Assembly: GCF_001949145.1 (NCBI RefSeq) | Contig: NW_019091380.1 | Coordinates: 1,152,751 to 1,189,459, forward strand | Direction: 5' to 3' | Length of the DNA stretch: 36,709 nucleotides | DNA from: Acanthaster planci | Taxonomy: Eukaryota > Echinodermata > Asteroidea > Valvatida > Acanthasteridae | Shown: positions 22,310-34,421 of the stretch, piece after piece | How the letters are laid out: each line of letters starts with the position of its first letter | Numbering within the stretch: position 1 is the stretch's first letter | Made by a program: the position numbers and the translations under genes | Notes under the pieces: generated by a model | Databases searched by the model: none | What the model was told of the DNA's origin: nothing | Seen by the model: only the letters and a program-made list of their open reading frames with translations

Positions 22310-22395
22310 ACTTTCGTTAGCTCGAAATCTGGATAACTCAAATTTTTTAACCCATCCCCCTGGGGTTCGAGTTATCGAGAGTTTTTACTGTGGTA
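22310..22395. repeat. TCGAGTTATCGAG-type short repeat
   Basis: TTAGCTCGAA, GGATAACTCAA and GGTTCGAGTTATCGAGAG lie within 80 bases, with partly complementary halves around a C5TGGGG centre. This style of degenerate foldback ending in TATCGAGAGTTTTTACTGT is one I recall as a common small repeat in invertebrate genomes. Identity of the family is not established here. Confidence 0.4.
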
Positions 22396-22656
22396 CTATA
22401 TGGAATAATATTATAAAGAACATCAGATGCCACTGGAGCAACAGGAACAATGTCATCTGCAAACGAGTTGGATTGGCTGTAGCAGTCAGGCAGTCTTAGA
22501 GTCATAGACGGGACATTACAACTTTCCTGGTCACGGTGGTACATGTACAGTAGCCTTCTGTGTGCACACAGCATCCCAGCATGAACGGGCGAAGTGCATT
22601 GGCAGTTATGACTCATGAAAAAGCATTGAAATTAGTTGCTCTTTTATAATGTCATC

Positions 22657-23082
22657 TTATTTTTTCTGAACTGGAATGCTGTTCTGCCTCACAGCAGATT
22701 CTAACAAGCTGTTTACCATACTTGTAATAATTGTATTAAAGTCGGCTCGACTTTTTCCTGATAACACATTCATACATGTACAATATACATACATGTACAT
22801 GTATGTACACGTCCCAAACACTGCAGACTGGCCTGGCCCTGCCAAACTCCCGGAGTCTACCAGATAAACATATGTACACTTGATGTTCATTGGGTCTGTT
22901 GGCACCGCCTGGCCACCCTCAGCTGTGATGAAGGATTTTCCATCTTTTGACACAGTTTTGTCATGTCTTGACCGTAGCATGTACATGTAGTTAGCCATAC
23001 TGTGTGCCAGCAGAGCAAGTGGTACTTGTACAGTGTACATGTACGGTAGTTCCTGCAAGGACCACATCTTGCAGCTTTGCAT
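22657..23082 (-). CDS. Candidate coding exon region, unknown protein
   Basis: The minus strand is open for 141 codons. The part at about 22850-23010 looks most protein-like, with HDKTVSKDGKSFITAEGG and PTDPMNIKCTYVYLVDSG. It is preceded by an acceptor-like CTCTGCTGGCACACAG|TATGG at about 23005. The rest of the frame runs through TGTACATG repeats encoding Tyr-Met-Tyr-Met, which are probably intronic. A second protein-like patch, ADFNTIITSMVNSLLESAV, follows at the end. No domain is recognised. The frame could also be chance in a repeat-rich region, so I rate it low. Confidence 0.25.
   Translation of the reverse strand: MQSCKMWSLQELPYMYTVQVPLALLAHSMANYMYMLRSRHDKTVSKDGKSFITAEGGQAVPTDPMNIKCTYVYLVDSGSLAGPGQSAVFGTCTYMYMYVYCTCMNVLSGKSRADFNTIITSMVNSLLESAVRQNSIPVQKK
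22786..22807. repeat. Perfect 22-bp palindrome of the ACATGTACATGT class
   Basis: This site is an exact inverted repeat centred between 22796 and 22797, built from TACATACATGT and its complement. It is one of many related palindromes in the window; other long examples are 23492-23510 and 33440-33459. Confidence 0.95.
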
Positions 23083-24703
23083 CTCTTAATCCTGTGTCCG
23101 AAACACAATGCCTTTACACAAAATTATCCTCAGTGCAATCATCTGGAAGTTATTCCTACATCTATTTCATCCAAATTCTCTTGTGTCCCTGCCTCTTTCT
23201 ATCACTTCTGAACCAATGTCTTTGAAATCTTCGAATGGCAAAAGTCTTGAAAAGTTGACATTCATGAACTATGAGCCAAAATAATGCTGACTTTTAAAAT
23301 GGTCTGCACAGTGTACCCTTGGCTTTTTTCAAGCACATTTACAAGGTATTTGTATGGTTTTTACCTGTACGGTTAGTCATGGAGGTGGAACCCAGCCATT
23401 GGTATCTCTGTCCCCATGGCTGCATGTATGTACATGTATCATTGCCCAATGTACTAGGACACCACCATTCAGAACTGAATTTTTTCCTACCTACATGTAC
23501 ATGTACATGTGCATGTACTCGTGTACTCATGACTAACACATCTATCACAAGTGCGTGTACACGTATTGTACATGTACAAATGTACTTGTACATTGTATGA
23601 TGACCCTATTCTCTGTCTAGTTCCTCAAATGTACATGCACCATCTGTGTGGTCTTCCAATCACTGCTGTCTTTGCAACACGTTGTGTACATGTATATCAG
23701 CCTTTTTACATTCTGTTCCCTCAGAACCCTTACTAGTTGAATCTGTACATTTCTGCAAGTATTTTCAAGTGTGTTGCTGATTTCTACAGCCATTTGTTTT
23801 TCAATTTTTCCTTTTTACTCCCTTCCACTCCCAGGATGATCTTTGCCACCTGTATACTGGTACACGTATTTTCAATACACTGCTTCTGTGTACTACTTCA
23901 CATTATTCCCTTCAAGGTTTTCCAGCAAATACACCTGTAATGGTCCGTTCTTTTCCTTAAGTTTCTTCCATGTGGAACTTTTGCCCTTCTCCGCTTCTGT
24001 CCAACTGCCCACTACTGTATCTTTTCTCTACTGTTCAACCTCCATACATGTACATTGTATGGTACATGTACCCTGTACCTGATGCACTGAATACATGTAC
24101 CGTACATGTCGCTGTTTCCCAGAACTGTCTGAATCGGTTTGCCATATAAAATCCTGTTCAAGCTTTTCCAGAACCTTTGTTCATTTAGGGCTTCCCAACT
24201 ATATGTAGATGTACATGTACAGGTACTTGTTTTCTGAATGACTTTACCAACTGCTACTTTTGTACCTGTGTGGGTAATCTGACCTCCAATTTCTTCTGAT
24301 CTCTGACTGGTATGAAATCATTTTTCTTCAACTTTTCCTGTAATCATTCAATTGAATCAGTTATCTTTTGTACTTTTATGTTTTAGTAACCTCTATCCCC
24401 CTTTTTCCTATCTAGAAGTCTCAAACAGGTCAGTTTTTTATGGTCTCCAATAGAGGGATACCGATACGACGATTTGAGCATCGATCTGTGCACTTCCGCA
24501 TTTGAAAACGAGGCTGTATGTGTCAGCTTCAATTCTTAATACGATCAGACGATTGAAAGTAAGGAGTTAAGACACAAAATACATAAAGGTATGTTAAATT
24601 CAGACTTTTCAGACTGCACATTTTTGTGGAAGAGTCTTTCAGGATGACTCGACACGTAAAATCAAAAGAAAAAACAATGGCAATTTACCGTGAACTAACG
24701 TAC
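23083..24703. other. Intergenic or intronic DNA with dense TGTACATG motifs
   Basis: At least ten TACATG or GTACATGTAC motifs occur between 23400 and 24230, in places nearly back to back (23490-23600 and 24040-24110). Short open frames here are rich in Tyr-Met and Cys-Thr-Cys, which is what these motifs encode, and are not genes. Long pyrimidine-rich stretches on the plus strand would fit an intron, but no exon pair can be assigned. Confidence 0.5.
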
Positions 24704-24879
24704 CTGCGATGGCTGTGTATCTTGTGCAGTGGGCGTGGTTTAAACTGAAGTGGTATCACACTTATGAACCGGATACTGCATGTACTGTGTCGACTCCGCG
24801 GGCGCACGCAACGAAGTTCAACACAGAGAGCCTCTGTTTTGATGCGGATATGCTCAGACGGCGCTAATGTGAAATCCAT
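24704..24879 (-). CDS. Candidate first exon, minus strand
   Basis: An ATG at 24879 opens a frame of 58 codons (start MDFTLAPSEHIRIK) that runs to a near-perfect splice donor, CATCGCAG|GTACGT, with the exon end at 24704. The segment is more CpG-rich than its surroundings, as expected near a transcription start. The peptide is rich in Arg and His and resembles no family I know, so it could equally be a 5'UTR exon whose ATG is not used. No matching downstream exon could be proven, although the candidate at 22657-23082 lies in the right direction. Confidence 0.3.
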
Positions 24880-27800
24880 CTATTGCATTTTGCTCTTCAT
24901 CCAACAGAGACAGAAATCTTTTATATCTTTTTGATCCATCAAGCATAAATCTTATGCTGAGCCTACACGTACATGTAGATCTTTAGCTCATCTTAGGCTA
25001 TCATCCAAAAACATCAATGCATTGTGACCTTTTGATCGCCAAGTTGTAATAACTTCTCAAGTGATCTTGGTAAAAATGTAAAGAGTTGTTGAAATCCCAG
25101 ATGGAAGAACATTGAAAACTTTTTTTTCCTTCACTAATATGCCAAGGCAAGCAAGTCATACATATATGTTTTAAAATGCTCTTCAAAAGTTTGTGTGGTA
25201 TATTTGCTAATTTCAGTTTGAAACCGAAGGGATTATCCCCTCTTGTGAACATATCGTTAATTGTGATTGTATTTTTAACTAAAATTTAAACAAATCAGGC
25301 TTGACATATTACTCTGTATTTACCATTGATTTCTGACACTGTCAAGGGAATCACTCGTCATGCTGTGTGTTCACCTTTGAGGAAAACCTTTCCTACATTT
25401 CCTTTTTGACGGAATCTGTGTGTTGTAATGCTGTCACTCTAAAGTTCAAACCTGTCTGGTATGCTGTGTGTACATGTACATGTGCAGTGTATGTTATACC
25501 GGTATGCATAAAGCGTAAAATGACTTGATAGAAATTTTCTCTTTCCATTTCCCGTAAAAGCTGTTTTCAATATTCTTCTCAGTGTAAGGACTTTCGCGTT
25601 GTCATGTGTACATGACACTCAGTGTTGTCATCTTCCTTTGGTAGACCGTCCACTTGACCTGTACAGCAACCTCATCATTTCTTACTCTGTTCTTACTGAT
25701 TCCACTTATCTTATTTTGCACAGGTCCCATCATCTCTTTACTGTACAGACTGTACGTGAAGCTTCCCACATGAAAGTACATGTACAACCCTTTTGTTTTT
25801 TGGATAGCTGGTTGAACTTGATTGTAGGAGTACTCTGGATAGATTCATGTAGCTGAATGTACCACACATGTACAATATACATGTATTGTAGGAGCACAAT
25901 CTCCTATGTATCTGGAATGTCTTTTTGTCCTTTTTCCATCTCGTCTGGGCTCTTGACTCAGCTCTTCTGATTTAACATTCTTACATTGCATAGTTAAGCA
26001 TTTATTTGTGAAAGGTCTGTTTTTGCCCTGAGCCAAGTGCATCTGTATAAGAATTTCTCACAGCATTGACTGAATAGTATACATGTATCTCATAAGCTGC
26101 AACAGAAAGTGCTATCATCAACCAAATACATCCAGGATGTCTCATCAGATTTGTTTGCCATGATCACCAGTGCAAGGTTTGTGAGTTGTGCTGTCGGCCT
26201 GTCTTCCAGTAATATCTATCTACTACAGTGTACATGTACCATTGACCAATTACATTTGCTTTATACAATCACTCATGGTTAGGAAGATTGTTATGATAAG
26301 CGGGAGTAAACTCTATGAGATGTCTGTCAGGTTGGACTGATAGTGCAGTTCAGTCGGTCTTGTACATTGATTGATCATGCCCAACACAATCACATCACAG
26401 ATAACAATGAGATTTGAGCTCCTTTGAAAGGCTTTTTTTAGATTAAAGTCAACATGAGTGCCTGTTTTTTGCAAGATATTGGATTTACACATTTATTTAA
26501 TCATCACAAAGACCATAGTCATGTTTTGCTCTGCTGTAGGCAATATGTTTTGTAACAGTTGTTTGTTTGTTTGTTACATTGTAAGTAATTGACCACAGTC
26601 CGCTCATCTACATTTACAAATGTACATGTAGTACATGTACTTTGGTTTAGAATTATTAGGATTAATCTTGTTTCTTTCTGTCATTTTCCCATTAATAACT
26701 TTCCTCGGCTTTTCTCCTGAACTGTCAAAGATACAAACTTTTAACTTTGAGCATACATACATGTACAGTGTATATATGTCAACCCAGATCCTGAATTGTG
26801 CATATTACTCTGATGTCATTATGAGTGATGTCTTAAGGTGTCAACTTACAAGCAGTTGAAGTTTGATATTACAAAGTCATACAAAATCAACCATGAGATT
26901 TTTCTGATCTTTCTCTTTGCGGCAGGTGGTAAAATGAAAAGAAGTCTTCATTTTTGTGTAGTTTGTAAAGTCACCTGACCCTTGCTTCTGGTCCAAACCA
27001 GAGATGCCCTCTTACGAAGTTGCCTTTAAACGGTGTCTACCACAAGATACATGTAGTATTATTTCCAAACTTGGAACAATGATGTCATAAAATACCCAAG
27101 CGCCCTATAGCAAAAGATGGAAAAATGTCAAAAAGTGCAATTGTCATTGACGTCTGTGGCAAATTTTGCTGTGACGGCTTAAAAATTGGTAAATACATTG
27201 ACCTTCATGCAGATTCATGCAGAGATTTGAAGCTGATGACATCAACAGACCACAAGTTACAAGGAAAAGATCTGTACCACTGTACATGTATTTCCAAAAT
27301 TGCTAAAATACATCCTGAAACAAAATATCTTGTATTGCCCTTCAAATGATGAAATAAATCTTGCTTTTTGATTAAGATGCTCGCCTTTTGAGAGTAGGTC
27401 CACCCCCCCCCGATGAATCTAGTTGTCCGTCACTTACTCATTCATATAAAACTTGACGAGTCATGCTTTATGTAAACTGCAGGCATGGTGTGAATGCTTG
27501 AACATCGCATGTACGTTGTACATGTACTGTATAACATGGACTTGGGACTGGCATTTAGTCAAGGTGTGGTGGCTACCTAGACACGTGATGCTCCCCAGAT
27601 GCCAGCATGACAAAAGCTGCAAGGGGTGGGTTTTGCCAATGGCACTGGTTTGTGTTTTTGTACCAGCATCTGGGAGAACATCATGCTCGGTAGCCAAGGA
27701 CTCGTCCATAACTGAACACCTACATTGTAGACTTAAGGTTTTCAAACTAAGCCGGCAATATCTATAGTACATTTTCTTTTTCAAGAGGAGAATCATACAG

Positions 27801-29138
27801 AAATTATTTTTACTGATACTTATTGTTACTGGTACTTACCGGTAGTCAGTTTCAAAATTATCATGTTTGAACCAGGATAATGATACAATTGTGCTTTTAG
27901 CAATTGTTCCACGATCAGTGACTTCATAAGTTTGTAAACCTGTTATCCTTTGGCAGTTTCGACATATTTCTCCTAACCTCTGTCTACAAGAACAGATGCA
28001 GCAAAGCCCAGTGCTCTGTTTAAAACACACCTACTGTACATGTGCGACATAGAATTTCTTGTCTATTAGACAGTTAGACTTCTTAATTTGATATGCATGT
28101 ACTCTACAGGTGTTATCTCTGCAAATGATGAGACCAAATAGATTTTCTGATGACGTCATATGTTATGTCACCCAACCAACCAGATGATCACATGATCACT
28201 TTGTGTCAAACTCGTCTCGTTCTGTTTGTTTGTTGAATTTTTGGTTCAGTGGAAACTTTGCTTGTACATGTATGTTATTTGCCATGTGCCTGCCATTTTG
28301 CTCTTATGTGCACATGTACATGTAGTTTGGCACGTAGATGAGACTTCACGATGCATGTCACCGTGGACATAAAGATTGCATGGAGGAAGGACACAGACGG
28401 AGTTGTAACTCTAGCGCTTCAAACTGTTCAATGATAGTCGCCGCCAAGTCAAGACAAATAATACTAGTTGAAAACACTCCAAAAATGCCTGATTACTGCT
28501 TACATCTTAGCCGGACAAGTGGGGCCAATAATATCCTAGCAATACTTGTAGTGTTTTGATTGCAATTAAATACAAATTTATTGCTGTGACCAGGAAATAG
28601 AGAGAGAAATCCCTGATTTTAGACCTACTTTTGCCATCGTGAAAAAACTTTTTAGAATTTTGATACACTGTTCCATTATCCCCGCAAAGTTTGTAATTTT
28701 ATTCTCCAATACATAAGTTTTCAAAGACTTGGTATGCATTTGGCCAAGACTGGCCAACAAAGACTGACTGTGACACCGTTCTAGATAACTTTGCAAGTTT
28801 AACTTTTACTTTAAAAACAGCAACCCCGGATCTGGAACACAACACACAAAATGAAATAAAAGCCAAACAGATTCAAGTGCTTCGTAATACTACATGTACA
28901 TGTATATTATGTCAATTCAACTTCCAGTTATTCTCTACTTTACTTTACACGTACATGTATGTACAATTCTTTATCAATACTGACTCTTTCCTTAAAAAAC
29001 CCACTGAAATCTGATTTATCATAAAAGTCACATTACTTTCTTTTTTCCAGTTAAGAAGTACAGTTTGTAAAGCAGCTATACTCCGCTACATAAAGTCTTT
29101 ATACCGGTATATTTAAAAAAAAAAATTACAACAAATGA
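24880..29138. other. Intergenic or intronic DNA, no supported gene
   Basis: Short open frames are present on both strands without recognisable domains, including 27453-27796 where plus and minus frames overlap across an imperfect hairpin. TGTACATG motifs recur, for example near 25470, 25870, 26630, 28320 and 28900. A minus frame at 28578-28796 (motif NFAGIMEQCIKILKSFF) is weakly protein-like but has no clear splice context. Confidence 0.4.
27569..27697. other. Imperfect hairpin, about 36-bp arms
   Basis: The left arm (27569-27606, with TGGCTACC and CCCCAGATGCCAG) pairs with the right arm (27662-27697, with CCAGCATCTGGGAG and GGTAGCCA) at about 80% complementarity around a 55-base loop. The size would suit a foldback repeat or a long precursor hairpin RNA. 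No transcription signal was identified. Confidence 0.6.
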
Positions 29139-29307
29139 TTAAGATGAGGCAGTGTCCAATGGTGTTTTCAAGGTTTGTCTAGCTGTGAGCACCTCATGCA
29201 TGTCATGGGCCGAGTAACTCAGATGCGGTAGCAGTAAACCCAGTTCTCTGGTCTTGTCAAACTGCTCGATCTCAGGTTCGGCGTCTCCAGTCGGTCCATA
29301 GATTCGA
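29139..29307 (-). CDS. Candidate terminal coding exon, unknown protein
   Basis: The minus strand is open from 29309 to a TAA at 29139-29141, with no Met needed. The peptide starts RIYGPTGDAEPEIEQFDK and continues TRELGLLLPHLSYSAHDMHE, then ends KTPLDTASS. It has the mixed, charged composition of real protein, unlike neighbouring chance frames. An upstream in-frame TGA at 29310-29312 is immediately followed by an AG|TC boundary (exon start 29307) that could be a splice acceptor, although the pyrimidine tract before it is weak. GC content is higher than in the flanks. No domain is recognised. If real, it is the last exon of a minus-strand gene whose upstream exons would lie at higher coordinates. 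Confidence 0.4.
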
Positions 29308-29309
29308 CT

Positions 29310-30640
29310 TCATAATTATGGAAGGCCACCTAAACGGCATAACATTCAAAACCTTTTGAATTCTCTCATCGTACATTACAATCAACGAATTATTTTCTAT
29401 GCTTTACTTTTGAACTCGGTCAATTTAACTCAAATCTCTACTTTAAATCAATTTGCTGGTCTTTTCCTTGACCACTTCAGACTTGAAACTTTTGACTTCT
29501 TTCAGTTTTTATCGTCTAAGGTCGACAATCATGAAATTCTGCTACTCGATTCAATCATCAACACAAAATACCACAACCAATTACAATGTCATAATAAATT
29601 TATCAAAGGTGTAGTTTACACATGCCACACTGAAAATAGTCATTCACTTAACACTTACGATAATCAAGCTTAGCCGATACTTGTGAGATGGACTGTTGTT
29701 GGCGAGTGTCAAGACGACCAGGGCGACAATTATATGGTCTGGGTCTGGTATTTCGGCCTGGTTTGCCGAATTCTGGTACTGGGACAAAGTAGCCTACCCA
29801 GTATCTACATGTGTAGAACTGACCAAAGACCTAATCTTCTGAATCTAGATTTCTGTCTTTACAGTTGAAGCCGGTCTCAAACATGCTCAGAGGATTTCTC
29901 TCAATCTTCACTCTGCCAAGTCCAAAATGTCTTCTCATCCTCTTTCTCTCTATCTCAGCAAGCTACATGTACCTTCTCATTCTTATAATACACCACAATG
30001 AAAAACTGCAGGTGCAAACATACACTAAAGCTTAACTGGGTGGATTTATTGTTAGGCAATTAGGACCCACTCGTTCTTAAACTACCGTGGCCTGTTCACA
30101 AAGCGTTCTTGCATAAGACGGGATGGCGTTTTTCCACTCAAGTACTCCAACATCATGAGTGGCTGAGACATTTATGAGGCAAACAATTTGACACATGATT
30201 GGATAAAAACTTTTTGGACCATTCCATTATTACACAGGTTACAAGGAGATAAAAAAGGAAACAAATGATACACGCTTAAAAATTAAAACAATTAGTTCTA
30301 TGGTTACACTGTGACAGACTTTACTGCTGGAAAATTAAGTTCATAAGGAACAAAATGCGCTATTTCATCACATGGAGTGATCATGAAATCTCGTGAAATA
30401 CGTTTTTGTACAAATACAATAATAAAAATGATTCCAACAAAACAAAATCTTGTAAACAACAGGGCAATTTATTCCTAAAATAACTCCAGAAGAAAGCGTT
30501 CATTAAGGGCAATGAATGCACACGTTATGCACTGTAACGTCGCCGCTTTTGTGAGTTTGGCACACGTCTGAAAACGGGCAGAGATGCTTGTCCTCTGGTC
30601 CAGTGGCTTCTGGCCTTTATTACACCTCCAATACCACCGA
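29310..30640. other. Intergenic or intronic DNA
   Basis: A 105-codon plus frame (29356-29673) with motifs FLDHFRLETFDFFQFL and NHEILLLDSIINTKY has no known domain; its AT-rich codon use makes chance likely. A second plus frame (29683-29868) contains DQRPNLLNLDF, faintly like a LINE endonuclease block, but nothing else supports a LINE there. The remainder shows nothing I can name. Confidence 0.4.
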
Positions 30641-30649
30641 ACGCACATT

Positions 30650-30658
30650 TATATAAAT
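30650..30658 (+). promoter_or_regulatory. Possible TATA box
   Basis: TATATAAAT lies about 30 bases before the likely start region of the candidate exon at 30718 and shortly before a GC-rich patch. A TATA-like string is easily found by chance in AT-rich DNA, so the call rests on the spacing alone. Confidence 0.25.
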
Positions 30659-30717
30659 GTACAATCAAATCTGGATCTCCTCTCACGTTCGCAGTGGATC
30701 AAAATCACACTAAAAAC

Positions 30718-30908
30718 ATGTCTGCCAGAACTGGCGCGGAAAAAACGCTGAGGTAATGGAAAATTCCCAAAATGCTACTGCGCCGGCGCCGCAGGGGCGG
30801 GCCCAACAAGCCGACCGGCAGGGCCCGGCACGGCCCCGTGGAGCCACACCAGCACCCCCAACGGCCTGTTGGCGCCATCACTACCGTACATTTAGGGGCA
30901 CCTGGTGA
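30718..30908 (+). CDS. Candidate first exon or small ORF in a GC-rich island
   Basis: There are two readings. In the first, ATG at 30718 encodes MSARTGAEKTL up to a donor-like GAG|GTAATG (exon end 30752), with a TATA-like string 60 bases upstream. In the second, ATG at 30756 opens a 50-residue frame ending at TGA 30906-30908, with an Ala/Pro/Arg/Gln-rich peptide starting MENSQNATAPAPQGRAQQA. The alternative frame over the same bases gives an Arg-rich peptide. The segment 30776-30885 is strikingly GC-rich in AT-rich surroundings, which supports a promoter or first exon, or the start of a Gag-like ORF of a retroelement. No LTR or primer binding site was recognised. Confidence 0.3.
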
Positions 30909-33900
30909 AATACAAGCGACTGCGCAAGCATTAGATATAATGTTGGAATGAGATCATACTAAGCGCCAACAAAGGCATGAATATTCAATTTCCTATACCT
31001 CAGTACACAAAGTTTTAAGGATGCACATTACCAGCGAAATATTGTGGCTGTGACCGTAGGGGACCAAAGGGCTTTTGTAGTTGTGAAACAGATGGTGCGT
31101 AGCAAGCGCTCACTGTGCTCTGGCTATGGGCGTACCGGGCATGCCAGAAGAAAGCGGTAATTGGCCAGATGTTATAGCCCCAGGCAGTTCAGACTTGTCC
31201 TGTGTCCTTCCTAAATGCTGATTGCAGCAGTATTGAAACTTTATTAATCTGACGCAATTGAATCGTGGTTATTTCCACTTCTTGGTCTCAAAGAGTAATC
31301 CAAGTTGCCTTGTGTGTTTTAACATGCATGTACATATGTATGTGTCCTTGTCATTGCTTGAAATAATAACTGCACAGTACATGTACATGTACCTCCAACG
31401 TTTCCAAAATAAAAGGTTAGTTTTCTGCTTTTTTAACTAGTCATTTGAATCCATATATTTATTTTCCTATACCATACACGATGTACCGGTACTTTTCTTT
31501 TTGCTTTTTTTATTTTTAATTCTGCAGAATCCTGAGATGTAGTCGTACCATTAAATGCACTGTTTTTCTTCTTATCCATGCACTTGCATGCTTTGGGCAG
31601 GCCACTGTATCAATGGAGCCTGCCTCTTTTCAGCGCTGGGAGAAATACCAATTACCTGTCTTGGCTTCATCCAAGTCAACACTGTCTGTGACAGACAGAC
31701 AATATCATGGAAATTCCTCTGAACAAGAAGTGCAGTGTTTTTTTCACCGCAGAGGGAGTGGAAGAAAAAGGTAATAGGGACGACAAAAGGACTCGTCAGA
31801 AAATTCATCTAAAAGCTTATGTACATGTATCATCCACGGTCATGTCTTTCCTTGTTGTAGCTAGTAAAACTATGGCTGGCCATGAATCCAAATATAAAAG
31901 AATAGCTCACTAAGTCTTAAAAACCTAACATAGCTGTCAGAACACCGGATAGTAATACACATACGGTGTACATGTACTACTGAATTCTAAATGAAAGTGC
32001 AACCCTCTTTAGAATTAATGGGACAAGTGTACATTTTGAAGGAATTGGAGGTAAACTCAATAACCAACCAAAAGATGATTTTCTGCAAACTTTGGCTGCC
32101 CATACTCGTTGTAAGCAAAATGAGAGTGGTCTATTGAACTGCTGTTACTAAGGAAGGTTTTGCATGGGCCCAAGATGCCTCAGGGGAAAGTGAACCCTGG
32201 AAAGTGAACATTGGTGAAACTCGGGTGAAACGTATTCCTCTAAATTTTTACTTTTTTCCCAGATTGGAAGAAACAACTTCCCTGTAAATGCATCACAGTA
32301 TAAGTATGTTGTAGTAATTCTGAAGTATTGAGCCCCATTCGTTGGGCGAGACCAGCCTTTGCTACAGTGTAGCATCAAGGTTTTCTCTGCCTATTCAACT
32401 GTGAGGTGGCCCACCTCACTGATTTTATTGACCACCTCAGGCTTTTCTGTTGAATTTTACCACCTCACACCTTAGATAAAGAAGGAAGGAAAAAGCAAAG
32501 TAATTTAGACATTTTGAAAGGACTTTCAAATTGTTCAGAATGGTAAAGAGGGGCACAGATACAAGATCAATTTATTTTGGAGGGGAATTTTAGAGTAATG
32601 TTCATGCATAACATTATCCTGTATAGAATTTATTTCAGCCCTTTTTGGAAATGCTTGCTTTTGTTTTAGGTGCTAGAATTTTGGCAAAATTTATTTGACC
32701 ACCTCAAATATACATGTATCAATACCCCAGGGGGATCGTTGATATGTACATATACATTTCCGCTCTTCACAGGCAGCCTGATGGTGCTGTACATGTACCT
32801 CAAGATGTAGCCACTCAAGACCTTCCTCATCTGTAGTGCACTGACAGCAGTTTGGAATGAAGACAGCAGTGATCCTTAATAGCACTCTACTAGACATACG
32901 CTACACCATTTCCTAGATAACACTACGGTCGAAGACTACACAGCTTTCTGGTGTGTAGTGTACATTCCTTCCATACTGCAACTTGAATTATTGGCCACTT
33001 TGCCTGGACCCGTCTCAGCCATCTGGAAAACCTCCAGGTGAGTCTAAAAGCAGTGACCGTGTCCTCTCCCACCAATGGACCCTTTCCCATGAAATCTGCA
33101 AATTAGACAGATGCATGCGCACTGCTACCACTAGTTGGCAAGCGTGGCCGTCAACACTGTCAGCAGTATAGGAGAAATGCTGTAACCCTAACCTGGAGCG
33201 TTGAAGGTCCAAACCGTATTACAGCCTTTGTCTGATACTTCAGAAGTGCATGATAGGGTATCCACCCTGAGCTGAATTGCATCCCCAGTCGGCGAAAAGA
33301 AAGACAGGTGGTTACAAGCGGGTTCTTCATTCTGCGCGTATGCAAAGACCATACATGTACATGCCGGAGTAAATTAGTTACACATACTCAGCGTGCTCTG
33401 CGTCAAACGCGCATATACTTGCGCGCCTCATGGTGCACCTACATGTACATGTACATGTATGCTATGCGGTGAGTAAGTAAAAAAATGCCCGCTTTTGTTC
33501 CGCTCGGAGGGTGGCATCTGTTTGTGATGTGGAGCATCGATTGCCACCCTCCCCCCTGCCCCCAATGCATGATGCCCTTGTCAAGTGTGTCGTACCTGTA
33601 CAGTATGTATACATGGACATGGACATCCTTCAGGTTGATAAAGGTCATTTTGCAGATATCAGACCATGACGTGCATTTTAACGATACTGTAATCTTTCAT
33701 GTATATCAGTACTAACTTAGACTCGCTGTACTTCATAAACACTGCAGGTGTGAACATTTTCAGCAATAATTCATTTTGCATCTGCAGGCGACAGACTGTG
33801 ATAGAGTTCAAACAATTGTCAGTTCGTGGATGAATACATGTAACGTAGCTACCTGGGAGTTTTTGTTAGTGTTTTGCTCAGCTCTAATGAATTGAGAGAA

Positions 33901-34421
33901 ATCGCTGAGAAGCAGAAAATATAAAGTGTCTGTTTACCAAGTTGCCCTATTACGTTCTCTATGTCAGCCAGTTCTCTATTCCATCTGTGGCTTCTATGTT
34001 ATCATCAACAATCATGCACAGGCCACCACAACACTCCAAACACTCCAAACACTCCAAACCACATTGCTGCTGAGAAAACCTCCTACCCTACCATGTGCAT
34101 GTCAATTTCTTCTTTGTTATAAAGATAATCACTTGCTTTGGGGCATGTGATTAGTAAGGGGTATTGCAGCATACCTGTGTACAAAAATTGTTTATTTCTA
34201 TGGAGTGAATTTTTATGTGTGGCCTTTGACAGAAGTGGCAAGTTCCTTTTGCTGTCACATTTAGTAATCAACATGCGTTGAGTAATAACAGTTCAAGATA
34301 TTCTGATTTTCAGACACATGGTGTGGTTAAAATAATATGGTCCCTAAAAATGAGCCACTTTACAAGATTGGCACTGCCAATCAAAATTGTCTAACTGTTT
34401 ACTGGATCCTTACCAAGTAAA
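30909..34421. other. Intergenic or intronic DNA, no supported gene
   Basis: No open frame here has a recognisable domain. The phrase ACCACCTCA recurs at about 32432, 32459 and 32699 in different contexts. A strong donor-like CCAG|GTGAGT lies at 33037 on the plus strand, without a convincing exon before it. A 9-base unit ACACTCCAA repeats three times at 34031-34057. TGTACATG palindromes recur throughout, the longest at 33440-33459. Confidence 0.4.

Noticed and set aside
23319-23600. ORFs rich in Tyr-Met and Cys-Thr-Cys on both strands
   Set aside because: They are translations of TACATGTACATG repeats and not coding.
29356-29673. 105-codon plus-strand ORF
   Set aside because: AT-rich, without domains, start context or splice sites. 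Length is within chance for this composition, though it deserves a translated search.
29683-29868. DQRPNLLNLDF motif recalling a LINE endonuclease
   Set aside because: A single short resemblance. No GDFN, SDH or RT motif was found nearby on the same strand.
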